Shown: piece after piece, positions 35,041 to 45,869 of the stretch
Numbering within the stretch: position 1 is the first letter of the stretch
How the letters are laid out: each line of letters starts with the position of its first letter
Notes under the pieces: model-generated
The model's database searches: none
Told to the model about the DNA's origin: nothing
Seen by the model: the letters and a program-made list of their open reading frames with translations, nothing else
NCBI GenBank assembly: GCA_015680685.1
Contig: MNCI01023457.1
Coordinates: 100,797-164,796, forward strand
From: Gnetum montanum
Taxonomy: Eukaryota; Streptophyta; Gnetopsida; Gnetales; Gnetaceae
DNA length: 64,000 bases
Direction of reading: 5' to 3'
Translations under genes and position numbers: made by a program

Positions 35041-36597
35041 TGGCTAGGTTGTAATTGTGGTTGATTGGTTCCTTGAGTAGTGTTAGTGGGAAGGCTGATA
35101 GATAGGGCTAATTAAATTAAATGGTCCATTAAATTTGAAAAAGTTCAATACAAGGAAATATTTGAAGAGGGTATAAGAATTTACAACAATGAAAAGAAGA
35201 ATTCACTGAAAACTATTGTGAAGATGTGTATAATTAGATGTCATTGATGGGATAAACAAAAAGAATTTGATTGTAAAAATGTCTAAGGGTGAAGAACTTA
35301 ACTAACCCAACCAAAAGATATGCAAGTGGGTCCTCCCCAAAGCAGGCACAGGCCTTTTATGCACTTGCATAACTTTAAATTAAAGAGTCAATGGGCTCCA
35401 TGGATGATTAATGGTTACAAAAGGTTAAGTACAAAAACCTAGAAGTAACTAACTAAGAATTTCAACACATCAAACTAGGACATCGAACCAAAACATAAAA
35501 CTAGTAGTGAGGTGGAACATGGAAAGAAAAGATAAATAAGAGAGAGTGTGTGGAATGGAGTTCCTAACTACGATCACATGAAGTCCCTTGTGGATTTTGT
35601 GGTTAAATGACTTGATAGGATCCATCCTTAGTCTAGACCAAAACCAACCACTTTCAATGACTTCACATCAACATTCTAAGACCAATCCATCCCCTGAGAC
35701 ATAAGAGTACTCCCATAGAACAACCACCATTCCAAATTAGAGAAGAAATAGGAAGTGAGGAAGGGCCTTAGTTAGAGGAGACAAGTCCCATAACCAATGC
35801 TTGTAGCTCATTTATTCTATCTAAGGGGTGTGCTTTGAATTCCTATTATTTGTTTTTGAAATGGAAACCACAGCATGCAAAGATAGATGCATTTATTTTG
35901 TCCAAGGGGTGTGCTTTGAATTCTCATCTTTTTCTCTTCTTCTTTTTCTTGATGAGAACCACACCATGCAAGGACTTATTCAACTTCCTTTATTGATTAG
36001 CATGGAATGATAAGAAATTCATGGAAACACACATGCACCTAGGCAAATAGAAAAGTACAAAGAACATCAAATCTCCTTGAAGCCACACCCTATTTAAACC
36101 TTTGAATCCTTATCGATTTTGAAACTACCAAATTCACAAGTTTATTAAAATTTTATTAATGAAAAAGGAACTACATGTTTCTAAAACAAGGAAAATCATA
36201 GAGTATGTGGATGGGTGGAGGTTGTGGACTCACTACTTATTATATGAAAAAGAAACCATGCCCTAATTATTTGTAATGAAATTCAAAGCTAGAAACTAGA
36301 CACAAACAATCAAATAGCAACAATAGTACATACCATCATCAAGTAATGCATTACCAATGTACTTGGCACTTATTAACAAAAAGTTAAAAAATCTCACAAA
36401 ATAAAAATATATATATAAGAAAGTGTAAATTACTCAAGAAGCATCAAATGTACTAACGATGGTGTAATAACAAAAATTAGAAAAGATTAACAACATAAAA
36501 ACAAAAAGATGTAAAACAAAGAACATGTAAAACAAAGTTGTAAAATGAAAAATGTGTAAAACAAAAAAGTTGAAAAACTAAAGAGTCACTTGAATAG
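35030..36597 (-). other. Ath-3 3' noncoding region
   Basis: Matches, in reverse complement, 49204-50790 of Ath-5: minisatellite units (TGTAAAACAAA) at 36490-36580, AGAACCACACCATGCAAGGAC near 35950, the GGGTCCTCCCCAAAGCAGGC block near 35333 and CTTGGCTAGG near 35045. A stretch around 35825-35885 is a second, diverged copy of 35905-35970 (a local tandem duplication). Confidence 0.65.
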
Positions 36598-37720
36598 TTA
36601 GCATGGTTGGCCATCTCCCCCACAACTAATTTGAAAGGAGGAGATCCAAAATATGGAATGTGGTTGTCCATAGGATGAGGTGCTTATTGTGTTAGTTGGC
36701 GTATGCTCATGGAAAGGTTTAATTTGTTGGATGTTGATTAGTTGTTTCTTACTTGGGCTCTCAGGTTTATAGGTCATTATGACCTTTGAAGAAAAAGTTT
36801 CATAAATGATATAAGGTCCTTTCCACAATGTTTGGAGCTTAGTTCGTTGAGGTATGTGTGTGGGGTTCTGGTAGAGAACCTTATTTCCTGGTTAAAATTT
36901 AAATTTTCTAATTTTTAGGTCATGAAACTTTTTGTTATAAGCCTTGTGCAACTCATTAGATGATAAGGCCACTAATTTATCTTCATCTAGCAAGTTGATA
37001 TTCATTAATCTTTCTTTTTGGGCTAGACTTAAGTTAAGGTCAAGGTCATAAGCCATTGAAAGTGTATAAAGTACAGATTGAATAGGAAGATTTGGTAGTT
37101 TTCCATACACAAGCTCATAAGAAAAGTAGCCTATAGGAAGTTTCCAAGTTGAGCAGTAGGCCCAAAGAGCATTGTTGAGTTTTGTGCTCCAATCCTTCCT
37201 ATACTTGCTAACAGTTCTTGTTAGTATTCTTGTGATTTTTCTATTGGTAACCTTAGCTTGACCAATAGCTTGGGGATGGTAAGGTGTTGTGAGTTTGTGT
37301 TCAACCCATAAGCGTTGCATGAGCTTCCAAAAAGTAGTGCTTGTAAACTAAGTTCCATTGTTAGAAATCAATGCACATGGCATACCAAACCTGTTTACAA
37401 CATTTTATTATACAAATTGAGTAGTAGTAGAAGATGTTCAATCGATAACATTGTTGCTTCTACCCATTTCATACAATAGTCAACAGTAGCTATGATGTAC
37501 ACCTTTCCATTTGACATGGACGTGATGGGACCCATGAAGTTAATGTCCTAAATGTTAAATGGTTCTAATGGTTAAATCAATTGTTGAGGTTCCTCCATTC
37601 AAGCAGTTATTACACTATCTCATTGGCATCGTTCACAAGAGTGGATGAAATGGTGAGCATCCTTGAAGAGTGTTGGCCAAGAGTACCCTAACATTAGGAT
37701 TTTAATGGTTGTACATCTCC
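36598..37720 (-). pseudogene. Ath-3 integrase and pol tail
   Basis: From 37700 leftwards: HHFIHSCERCQ (zinc-binding end), DINFMGPITSM (first core Asp), a decayed middle, then the open stretch 37320-36892. This carries HKLTTPYHPQAIGQAKVTNR, where the core Glu normally before V-x-N is Lys, and STKLNNALWAYCSTWKLPIG. The C-terminal LWKGPYIIYET (36828) and the tail ending FQISCGGDGQPC follow. The enzyme would have inserted Athila cDNA; the lost Glu and the stops make it inactive. It is the best view in this window of what Ath-1 and Ath-5 lack. Confidence 0.8.
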
Positions 37721-38039
37721 CAACATAGTGTCCTCCACAAGGACATTCATGAGCATCTTAGAGCACACATACTTGATCAGCATCAGGGATACACCAACAA
37801 ACCAGGTCATCGATGCACACCTTGTAGAGGTATTCATTGATCTCCATGAAGTGCTTTACCTAGTGAAGAAATTGTTGTTTCCTCCATTGGTCCAACCCTT
37901 GTGGCATCTCCTGAGTGAGAAGATAGGTGAGAATGTTATCATACTATTTTGGCTCATTAGACATTTATTTAGTTATTACCCCAACAAATAGGAGTTCATC
38001 AAGAAACATGTTAGAGAGTGGGCTTTCTTCCTCTTTATT
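37721..38039 (-). pseudogene. Ath-3 RNase H to integrase linker
   Basis: Decayed pol sequence between the RNase H and the zinc-binding end of integrase. Phrases such as DYFSQLQWENKEEESPLSN at its right side match Athila pol; the rest is broken by stops. Confidence 0.4.
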
Positions 38040-39654
38040 TTCCCATTGCAACTAAGAAAAGTAATCAATGACCACATTCTTAGTGCCCTTTTGATCTACC
38101 ATTGTAAGATTGAATTCTTGTAAGATCACCAACCACCGTATGACATGGGGGCTCACCATTGTCTTGTTCAATAGAAAGTGAATGGCACTATGGTCTGTGT
38201 GTACAAACACCTTGTATCCAAGCACATAATGCCTGAACTTCTCTTAAGCAAACACCACCGCCATCAATTCTTTTTTTGTAGTGATCTAGTTTAGTTGTGC
38301 ATCCACAATGCTTCGGCTAGTGTAGTGGATGTTTCTTGTCATCTAACTACATCAACATAGCTCCCAAAGAATAATTTAATGCATCCATCATTATGTGAAA
38401 TGGTCTATACTAATTTGGTGCTTGTAGGATTTGGGTTACTACAAGCTTTTTCTTTAGTTGTTGGAATGCTTTCTCACACTTTGTGGGTTAGAAAAAGGGA
38501 GCATATTTCTTTGTTAGCTCGACTAATGGTTTTGCGATCTTAGAGAAATTCTCTATGAAAAATTGGTAGTAGCCAATGTGTCCAAGGAATGATCAAACCT
38601 CTTTAACTATTTCTGGCTAGTGAGTTATTCCTTGAATAATCCTTATTTTTTTAGGGTCCACCTTAATTTCTACTTGCAAGATTTCATGCCCTAATACAAT
38701 GTCCTCCTAGACCCTGAGGTGACTTTTTTTCCAATTGAGCCACAAATTAGTTTTGACACATCATTTTAACACTTACTCAAGGTGGTCCAGGGCTTACTCA
38801 AATATAGCTCCATAGGTGGAGACGTCAATCATGAAGACTTCTACACCACTACGGATCTATTGTTAAAAGATGCTCTAGACCAAGTGTTGAAATGTGGTAG
38901 AGGTGTTACATAGACCAAATAGCATCTTATGATATGCAAAAGTCCCTTAGGGACTCGTGAATGTTGTCTTTGCTTGGTCCTCTAGTGCAATTTGAATTTG
39001 GTTATAGCCACTATAACCATCTAGGAAGTTGTAGTAGCAATGCACTAATATTGTGTCAAGAATTTGGTCAAAAAATGACAACAGAAAGTGATTCTTAAAT
39101 GTTACCATAGTCAACAACCTGAAATTGATGTAGACCTTCCACTTACCACCTTTCTTTGGTACAATTATGAGTGGACTAACCTACTCACTACTTGAAATGG
39201 GATAGATGAGCCTCACCTTGAGGAGTTGCTCGATTTCCTCCTTGATGATTTGCTTCAATTTGGGCTCCAACCATTTTTGTGGTTGTCATTTTGGCTTCAT
39301 GGCCAGGATGGTGTAAATAAGATGCTGGCATATCCTAGGATCAATCCTTATGAGTTCAAGATATGACCAAGAAAAATTTATTGACCATCTTTCAACTACT
39401 TTCAATAGCATCTCTTTCTGCTCTAGAGCAAGTCTTTCATTGATTATAATTAGCTTCTTATTTTTCAAAAATACATATTCCATTCCAACCGATAACATTT
39501 TTAGTTCAAGGGGATATTGCTTGAAGTTCTCAGGAATTTCCAGCTCTCCCCAATAAGTATCATTATTTGTATCATCAAAGAGTTGGTAATGAACTTGCTC
39601 AAGTTTATCCATACTCATGACATATTCACAAGTTAGGCTCTTAACTAGTTCCAT
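38040..39654 (-). pseudogene. Ath-3 reverse transcriptase and RNase H
   Basis: Open from 39654 to 39286 (ELEIPENFKQYPLELKML, then LEQKEMLLKVVERW), then broken. Blocks in order: SPLIIVPKKGGKWKVYINF, LDGYSGYNQIQIALEDQAKT, TFTSPxGTFAYHKMLFGL, and VFMIDVSTYG in place of V-F-M-D-D-F-S-V-Y-G, so one of the two catalytic Asp residues is Ile. Then come the connection (FQQLKKKLVVTQILQAPN) and RNase H (ELMAVVFAxEKFRHYVLG, VFVHTDHSAIHFLLNK). It copies RNA to DNA and removes the RNA strand in functional relatives. This copy is dead. Confidence 0.85.
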
Positions 39655-39690
39655 GCAAAGTGTGTTGCTTTTTGAATCAATAGTCAGCCA

Positions 39691-40200
39691 CTAGGTGCCC
39701 TCTTGTTTTGTGGCTACTATGTACAGAAACCTTTGAATTTGTACTTTTGGCACACATTGCTTGCATGCAAAGATGGATGCTTGCTTAATGGCCCAAAGTT
39801 TCTGCACACAATTGCACCCGCTATCACTATACGTGATGCATGGAACTCTCTTCTTCTGGATCTTTCCAAATGCATTTTCTTTAGATATTTCCAAGGAAAG
39901 ATCTTTGATGTCCATTCTTGCATCTATGATGCTCAGCCATGCCCTTCCCATGATGATTGAAAATTCCCCTTTGTAGTTCTCCACTTTGGTTACCAGGAAG
40001 TTAGCAAGATAAGACCACCCACATACAGTAGTCACAATGTCTTCTACCAATCCCAATGGAATAGTGATGGACTAGTCTACCAATTCCAATCTAATGTTAC
40101 TCTTCTTAAGAGGAGGTAGGTTCTAGGTAGTGTACATCTCATGAGAAATTAAATTAACACCAGAACCTAAATCGAGAAGAGCCTTGCATTATTTTTTCCC
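39691..40200 (-). pseudogene. Ath-3 aspartic protease
   Basis: ALLDLGSGVNLISHEMY near 40190-40150 gives the D-L-G active site, then MGLVEDIVTTVCGWSYLANF and FSIIMGRAWLSIIDA (the flap-to-GRPWL region), open for 121 codons (40056-39691). The downstream Cys-rich segment (SLHASNVCQ, then CTYVATKQ) matches CxxCA...YVATT of Ath-1 and Ath-5. Here it continues into RT, whereas in those copies it jumps to the tail. Confidence 0.8.
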
Positions 40201-42795
40201 AACAATCTGCAAATAAATCAGAGGACTTCCAAAATTAGCTAATTTCCTAGGAAGGTTTCCTACATGGATCCAATTAGATACAATGTGAGTAAGCATTACA
40301 GTATGGATCCTTGGTAGATTTTGGTTTGAATGAGGCTTGAAGAAATTGGATATGGAGGAAGAGGCAAGAGTAGGATTGTCAATCGTGGGTGTATGTGAAG
40401 GCTTAGATGGACTATGGGGCTGAAAGAAAGGTCTTTTCTTTGATCGAGTAATCGACCCCTCTAACTAATGATTGGGTTGCAAATTAATAGCCCTTGTAGC
40501 ATTAAATTTTTATGGTTGAGCGGGCAGTTCATCCTACATTGGTGGAGTAGGTGGTAGCTGTGTAACTGGAGGAGGAGTGTGTGTAAGGATAGGAGGTGGT
40601 ATCCATTCTTTCATGTGGAGAAAGAGTTCGATAGTAATCAGAAGGATGGTAGTAAGACTAAATATTAGAAACATGATTGGAAGAGTCACGTGGAGACATG
40701 GGTTGCTAAACATGGTAACCATATGGATCAGGCTGCTAGTAAGGGTATTGTTACCATGGCAATGCAAGCGTCCATGATTGTGGTTGTTGTCATTGTTGAT
40801 ACTATTCATACAGTTATGGTGCAACTCCACTTGGATAATACAATTGTTGCTGGTCGAACTACCTAAGATTACCTTGAGGATAAGGTAACCTTCTAGATGT
40901 TTGCCTTTATGTAAGTTGTGGATGTAAGTCATACACCCCAGACTCCTAAAGATGTGACACAATGGGGCAACATCCCTTCGGATGTTCATACTGGTAGAAA
41001 TCACATCCATGATCATCATCTAATTCACCATCTACAACCTATTCTATTATAGCAATTTTTCCCTTACCTTTGTAATATGCATGTTCAATTTCCTTACACC
41101 TCTTGCACTCACAATCACTACCTTGTTCTTAGGACTCTTTGGGAATTTTGAGGACAGCTTGAAATTGGCTATCCATGGAGTCCCTTAACTAATTAGCCTT
41201 GGTTGTAAATTCAGATTGGAATTTTTGAAGTGGCAAGGCTTTCTTATGCATTCCCTCATCAAATATGGATTCATTCTCATCATCACAGAATCAAACCTCC
41301 CTCTAGTGAATGGAAGGATCACAGTTGTACTTCTTTGCACTTTCTTTTTTTCTTAGTTCACCCTCCTCTTTAGCTACCTACTCTATTAACCTTTGTACTT
41401 GATAGGTAGTGAGTTCTAACAATCACCCTTGGGCATAGACACCAAGGGTTTTCTTTGCTTCATTACAAAGCCCATCTACAATGTGGTGGAGTTGAGCCAA
41501 TTGAGAATAACTATGGCCAAGGCATTTGTGCATCAAGGCATAGTATTAGCCAATGGTGGAATCCAAGGGTTCATGTGCTCCTTGTTTCCACCCTTAAATT
41601 TTCTTTCTTAAGTTGAACACCTGGGAGTACATTTGATACTTATCATTTAACATTTCAAGCATGGTACTCCATCATCTAATAGATTCTAGTTCTAAGGAAT
41701 AGTACTAATTCTCTACTTCTTTGATGAGTGTCCTAGAAATAGCTTTAATTTCTACCACTCATTCTCTATGTTTTACAAGGCACATGCATCTTGGAAAGCT
41801 TGAAGATGATTCTGTAGATCAAAGTTATATCCTCCTTCAAATCGAGGAATATTTTTCATGTCTAACCTTTTGATCTGATTGTCTTTCACATGCCTTGTTA
41901 GAATTTTGATAACCTTTTCAATGTTGAGCATACTTCAAGTAGCAAATAGAGACTCATCAAGGCCTTGACCATGATGCCTACAATGTTCTCTACTACCCCT
42001 TCATTCATCACGATGTGCTTTTCTTGAACATTTGTGTCCTTGTTCTTGCCTGTCTCGATGGTCTCCTTGATTATTATGGTCCCATCAATCATTATGCTCA
42101 TTTTAATCACCTCCATCACAATCTCACCTTCTGCGGTCATGGTCAGAGCTAGAGGAAGAAGATGATGATGAAAGGAAAGAGGAAGGAGAATCAACACCAT
42201 CAGGGTGCCTACTACTACCTCTTCAATGATCGTGACCATGATCACGATTGTGCTTCTTGCCAGCATCCTTATCTTAACTTGCCCCTCTAGATCTGTCTTT
42301 GTCATTAGATCCCTTATTACCAGAATCAGGATTGTAAACTGTGGAGTACAAATTTTGGTTTTGACCTCCATCACTGAAGTTAAAGAGAAAGGGTTTCCCA
42401 CTAGCTTGTTGGTACAATTGGAATGGAAAATCGTTAAGTCCTTTTCCCTTCAAAAGTACATAGCACTACTTTAGCTACCAATCTCACAAGCATTGTACTT
42501 CAGTGGGATGATAATCCCTAGCATCGATATCTTCCATGATATATTCCCCATGGCGATCTTGAAGACCACATCGTGCAAGAATTTAATAAAGCATTGTAGG
42601 AGTAGCATGATTTGGTAGCAACACAATGTTGTCCTTCATGTCACACCACCGTAGTTGTTCATCCTGGTGTAGGATGAAGGTGAAGTTTGGCACATACTCA
42701 TCAGGATGTGTATATGTAATTTGGTACTATTAAGGCCTTGATGGATGAGTGTTATCACACTTGGATAGAGAAGTGCTCCTATGAGAAGAAGACAT
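40201..42795 (-). pseudogene. Ath-3 gag
   Basis: The start is the ATG at 42795 (MSSSH...), followed by HPDEYVPNFTFILHQDEQLR as in Ath-5. The middle region is Arg/Asp/Glu/His-rich (near 42400-41950). The capsid blocks lie near 41800-41400 with many stops (LGHSYSQLAQLHHIVDGLC-like wording). Next is a coil, then a His/Pro/Gln-rich stretch (41019-40534). Frames change repeatedly; no product can be made. Confidence 0.65.
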
Positions 42796-42937
42796 TGTTG
42801 ATTAGTGAAATAAAAATCACAATGTGCTTTGAGAATTTGTTGTAGCAATTGTTAAATAAGATATGACTCTAAGGTTTTTTCCAATGATTTAAATACATTT
42901 CACTGGGTCCTAGATAGTGCACAAAACAACAAAAATG

Positions 42938-42955
42938 TCCTCAGCAATGATGTCA
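42938..42955 (-). promoter_or_regulatory. Ath-3 primer-binding site, tRNA-Asp type (decayed)
   Basis: The plus strand reads TCCTCAGCAATGATGTCA against TCCCCGGCAACGGCGCCA expected for tRNA-Asp. All differences are transitions. One base from the LTR border. Confidence 0.7.
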
Positions 42956-42956
42956 A

Positions 42957-43787
42957 TGATGAGTAGTGAGGTACCCCTACACCCAACCACATGAATCACT
43001 AAGGTGTTACATGTGATCCAGTCAAATTCCATGGACCTATAGTTATCTCATACACTAGTTCCTCTAGGAAGTGAAATGGTGTTGAGAATGTTCATTTTCT
43101 TCCCAACTACACTTGTGAGGCTCAAGGGTATGGTTTAAGTGTGATTGAGGTATATGAATTTTTGTCATTTTATATTTTATGGATGTAATCACCTACAACA
43201 AGAATAAGGATAAAGTAGATTGAAAACTAATGTTTATTGTCTCTCTAGCCTAAAGCAAGTAACTACCCCACTTTCTTGAACACATCTTGAACACATATAG
43301 CACTACTAGGCTACCAAAGGTTAACTATTTTTGGATTACCAAGTACTATATGAATGCTTGAAGTGGTCATGCTCCTATTCATTAACTAAAAATAAATTAT
43401 TTAATCAAATGCATTAAAGTAAAGAATAAGAAAATAAAATGCAATAAGAAAAATATTAAGCTATTCTCAGTGCTGCAAAGATTTTCAAAAGAGTTTGTTT
43501 TATTCTTGTCACATTGTTGTGCTCAGGTACATCAATGCTCGAACAAAGAACCGTACACACTTTAGACTCCTTCTATGGGTACTCAGAAAATATTCTAACT
43601 CTAGGGAAAAGAAACAACAAGAGCTTCGCTACCTTGCTTGAAAACTAAAAATTGACTAATGAAAAACTTTTCAAAATTGGAGCCCAAGCGTGGTATTTAT
43701 AAACTTATGGTATATACCCCAATGTCGAATCCAAGCCTGAACGTTGCGTACCTAACATCACGATTGACATCAAATGATGATTCATCA
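42957..43787 (-). repeat. Ath-3 5' LTR
   Basis: On minus: begins TGATGAATCATCATTTG (43787) and ends GGTACCTCACTACTCATCA (42957). TATA box near 43694-43703 (TTTATAAATA on minus). It belongs to the same family as the other Athila LTRs in R/U5 but its U3 has no GATATC cluster, so it is a different subfamily. Confidence 0.78.
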
Positions 43788-44532
43788 ATGAGTGTTAAAC
43801 ACACATACGTATCTTTCTAACTAGATTTTAACTATCAATGCCAAGGCTATGTAACTTCTTTAGAATCTTGATCTTTCTTTCTTCCCCATGATTTGAAGTT
43901 CTATAATTTCAAAGATCATATCTTCTAACTTTCATTCAACCTTTGTGCTAATTTAAACTTGGCTTCTTTATAATAGATTACACAACCATCCATGTTGTGA
44001 TTTCTGTTATAGTCTAATCTGTATGGCCCGAAAGAACAACTTTCATAAGAATCTTTTTGCTTATAAATACCTCTATATCCCATCATTTTCATATCAAGTT
44101 GGAATTGATAAAGGAATTTTCACAACAAAACTTCTTTGAGACATAAGAAATCAGCATTCCAATCTTGTAACTCTACTAAGATGCTTAGGGTATCGATACT
44201 TATGTCAGTCCAAAGCCCATGGTAGTCATAGCGGATATTGTTTTTTGCCACAAGCTATGGATCTTGAAAGCATGTTGTATGTTGCAACTTTCATTCTTAT
44301 TCTCTCATTCTCTCCTAGGTCATTTATCTTCATGGGTATCATACACCTTACTAGAATAAGATTATGGTATTCCATGATATTACTAATGTATGATTTGGTT
44401 ATAGGCTAAATGAGTATACATCTTCATGATCATTCTGATTCACAAACTGATACTCTAACCTTACTGATCAATTCTTTGGATCAATAATAATTAGCTACCT
44501 TACCTAGACTCTTAATGAGCTTTCTACCCCAC

Positions 44533-44563
<31 letters not shown>

Positions 44564-44752
44564 ACCCCCCCNATACTAGGCATTGATAATCTAAGACTAA
44601 CTGTCATCATAGGCTAAGCATTTAATCTTAAGGACCAAGATGGCCTAAGAGGTTAAGTTTGTTAGTCCAAAAAATTAAATTATTAAGCATGGTTAGTTAG
44701 TCTATTCTATGGCCTCTAAAGGCATAGTTTAAAATAACATTGAATTATTGGG
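43788..44752. other. No gene; contains C homopolymer and N
   Basis: Sequence between Ath-3 and Ath-4, with no recognisable element border or coding potential. A run of C with one interrupting A lies at 44534-44571 followed by N at 44572, which suggests an unresolved or misassembled spot. Confidence 0.6.
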
Positions 44753-44917
44753 TGATGAATCGCTATGCTTGGACTACATTAATGAGATCCCATCGACATG
44801 ATTTTGTCGATGCAAGGTTTGACATGTTGATGCGTACACATCAATGCAGCATCTTGTCCTTCCCATAAATATGTGCTTACTATCCATATTTATGGCATCC
44901 ATTCATTAGTACCTAGC
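44753..44917 (+). repeat. Ath-4 5' LTR, first part
   Basis: U3 portion. It has a perfect 8-base stem CATCGACA...TGTCGATG (44791-44812) and ends with CTAGC (44913-44917), the left copy of the Ath-5 target duplication. Confidence 0.65.
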
Positions 44918-45727
44918 TGATGGGATGCGATATCACACGGGCCGTGATATCGTGTATGCGATACCGCGACCGTCACGATATTGCGTCTTCCCCTACGATA
45001 TCGCGTACGCAATATCGCAGTGTGTCATCATATCTATAAATAAGAGGTGACTCTCCCTTTTTTCATCATCTAGGCCTAGACCGTAGCGAAACTCTGTAGT
45101 TTTTCCACTCCAAAGATAGATTGATTTTCATGTGCCAGCAGTAGGAACTCTAGAGTGAACGGATCTTTATTCGAGAAAACATTGTACCTGAACACAAGTT
45201 TGTGTACGGAAATAAAGACGAGCTTCTTGGATAAACCTTGCAGTGCATGGAATAGGCTAATTAGGAATTTTATTTACTATTATTTATTATTCATTATTTA
45301 TATGCTTTATTAGTTATTAATTCTCTCTCAACCCTTTTCCACTTCGAGCACATGCGTTATGTGTGGTGATCCTAGCAATGATTAGCGTTTGGTAACCATG
45401 GTTGCATTGGTTCGTGGTGTGTATGATAAGTGGGAACGGATGCTGATGCTAGGTTAATTTAGACTTAGTTCGTTAATTAGAGTTAGTAATTAGTCTCTTC
45501 ACCCTCCAACTCAATAGCATAGGAGATTAAACATAAAAAGATATAAAAATCATATACCTCAAACTTACTTAACCATACACTGTGACAAATACAAGTAAGT
45601 CTGACAAATAATTAACCTTAAGTGTTCCATGAGGTGTGTAGGCACTTAGTCTACGGAGTTCGATCGGATCGCGCGTGTTACGCTCGTATTTGTATGGTTG
45701 AGTGTAGGGGTACCTTGCCACTCATCA
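44918..45727 (+). repeat. Ath-5 5' LTR
   Basis: 810 bases, from TGATGGGATGCGATATCAC to CCACTCATCA. GATATC cluster, TATA box CTATAAATAA (45034-45043), AATAAAGACGAGC (about 45211), U5 with GTTGAGTGTAGGGGTACC. Compared with its partner it lacks a stretch after CAACCCTTTTC (near 45340) and has fewer GATATC units. Confidence 0.88.
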
Positions 45728-45728
45728 T

Positions 45729-45745
45729 TGGCGCCGTTGCTGGGA
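45729..45745 (+). promoter_or_regulatory. Ath-5 primer-binding site, tRNA-Asp
   Basis: TGGCGCCGTTGCTGGGA, one base after the LTR. Best preserved copy in the window, nearly identical to the tRNA-Asp complement. Confidence 0.85.
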
Positions 45746-45869
45746 ACTAAGTTTTTGTGCGCTAAGTAGAACATAAGAGATCATTCACATCGTTGGGAGC
45801 TTAAACGGACCTTAGAGTTAATTTAACGAAAAATTTTATAATGGTTAATTAGCACATTGATAAATAACA

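Larger units (their letters stand above)
35030..43787 (-). mobile_element. Ath-3: Athila-like element with full pol, 3' LTR lost
   Basis: On the minus strand from the right: 5' LTR (43787-42957), tRNA-Asp primer site, gag, protease, RT and RNase H, integrase, pol tail, minisatellite and 3' noncoding region to about 35030. It is the only Athila copy here with all pol domains and so resembles the autonomous parent of Ath-1 and Ath-5. It is inactive: many stops, the RT catalytic Asp pair is M-I-D, and the integrase core Glu is Lys. The left end is lost at the junction with Ath-2. Confidence 0.8.
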
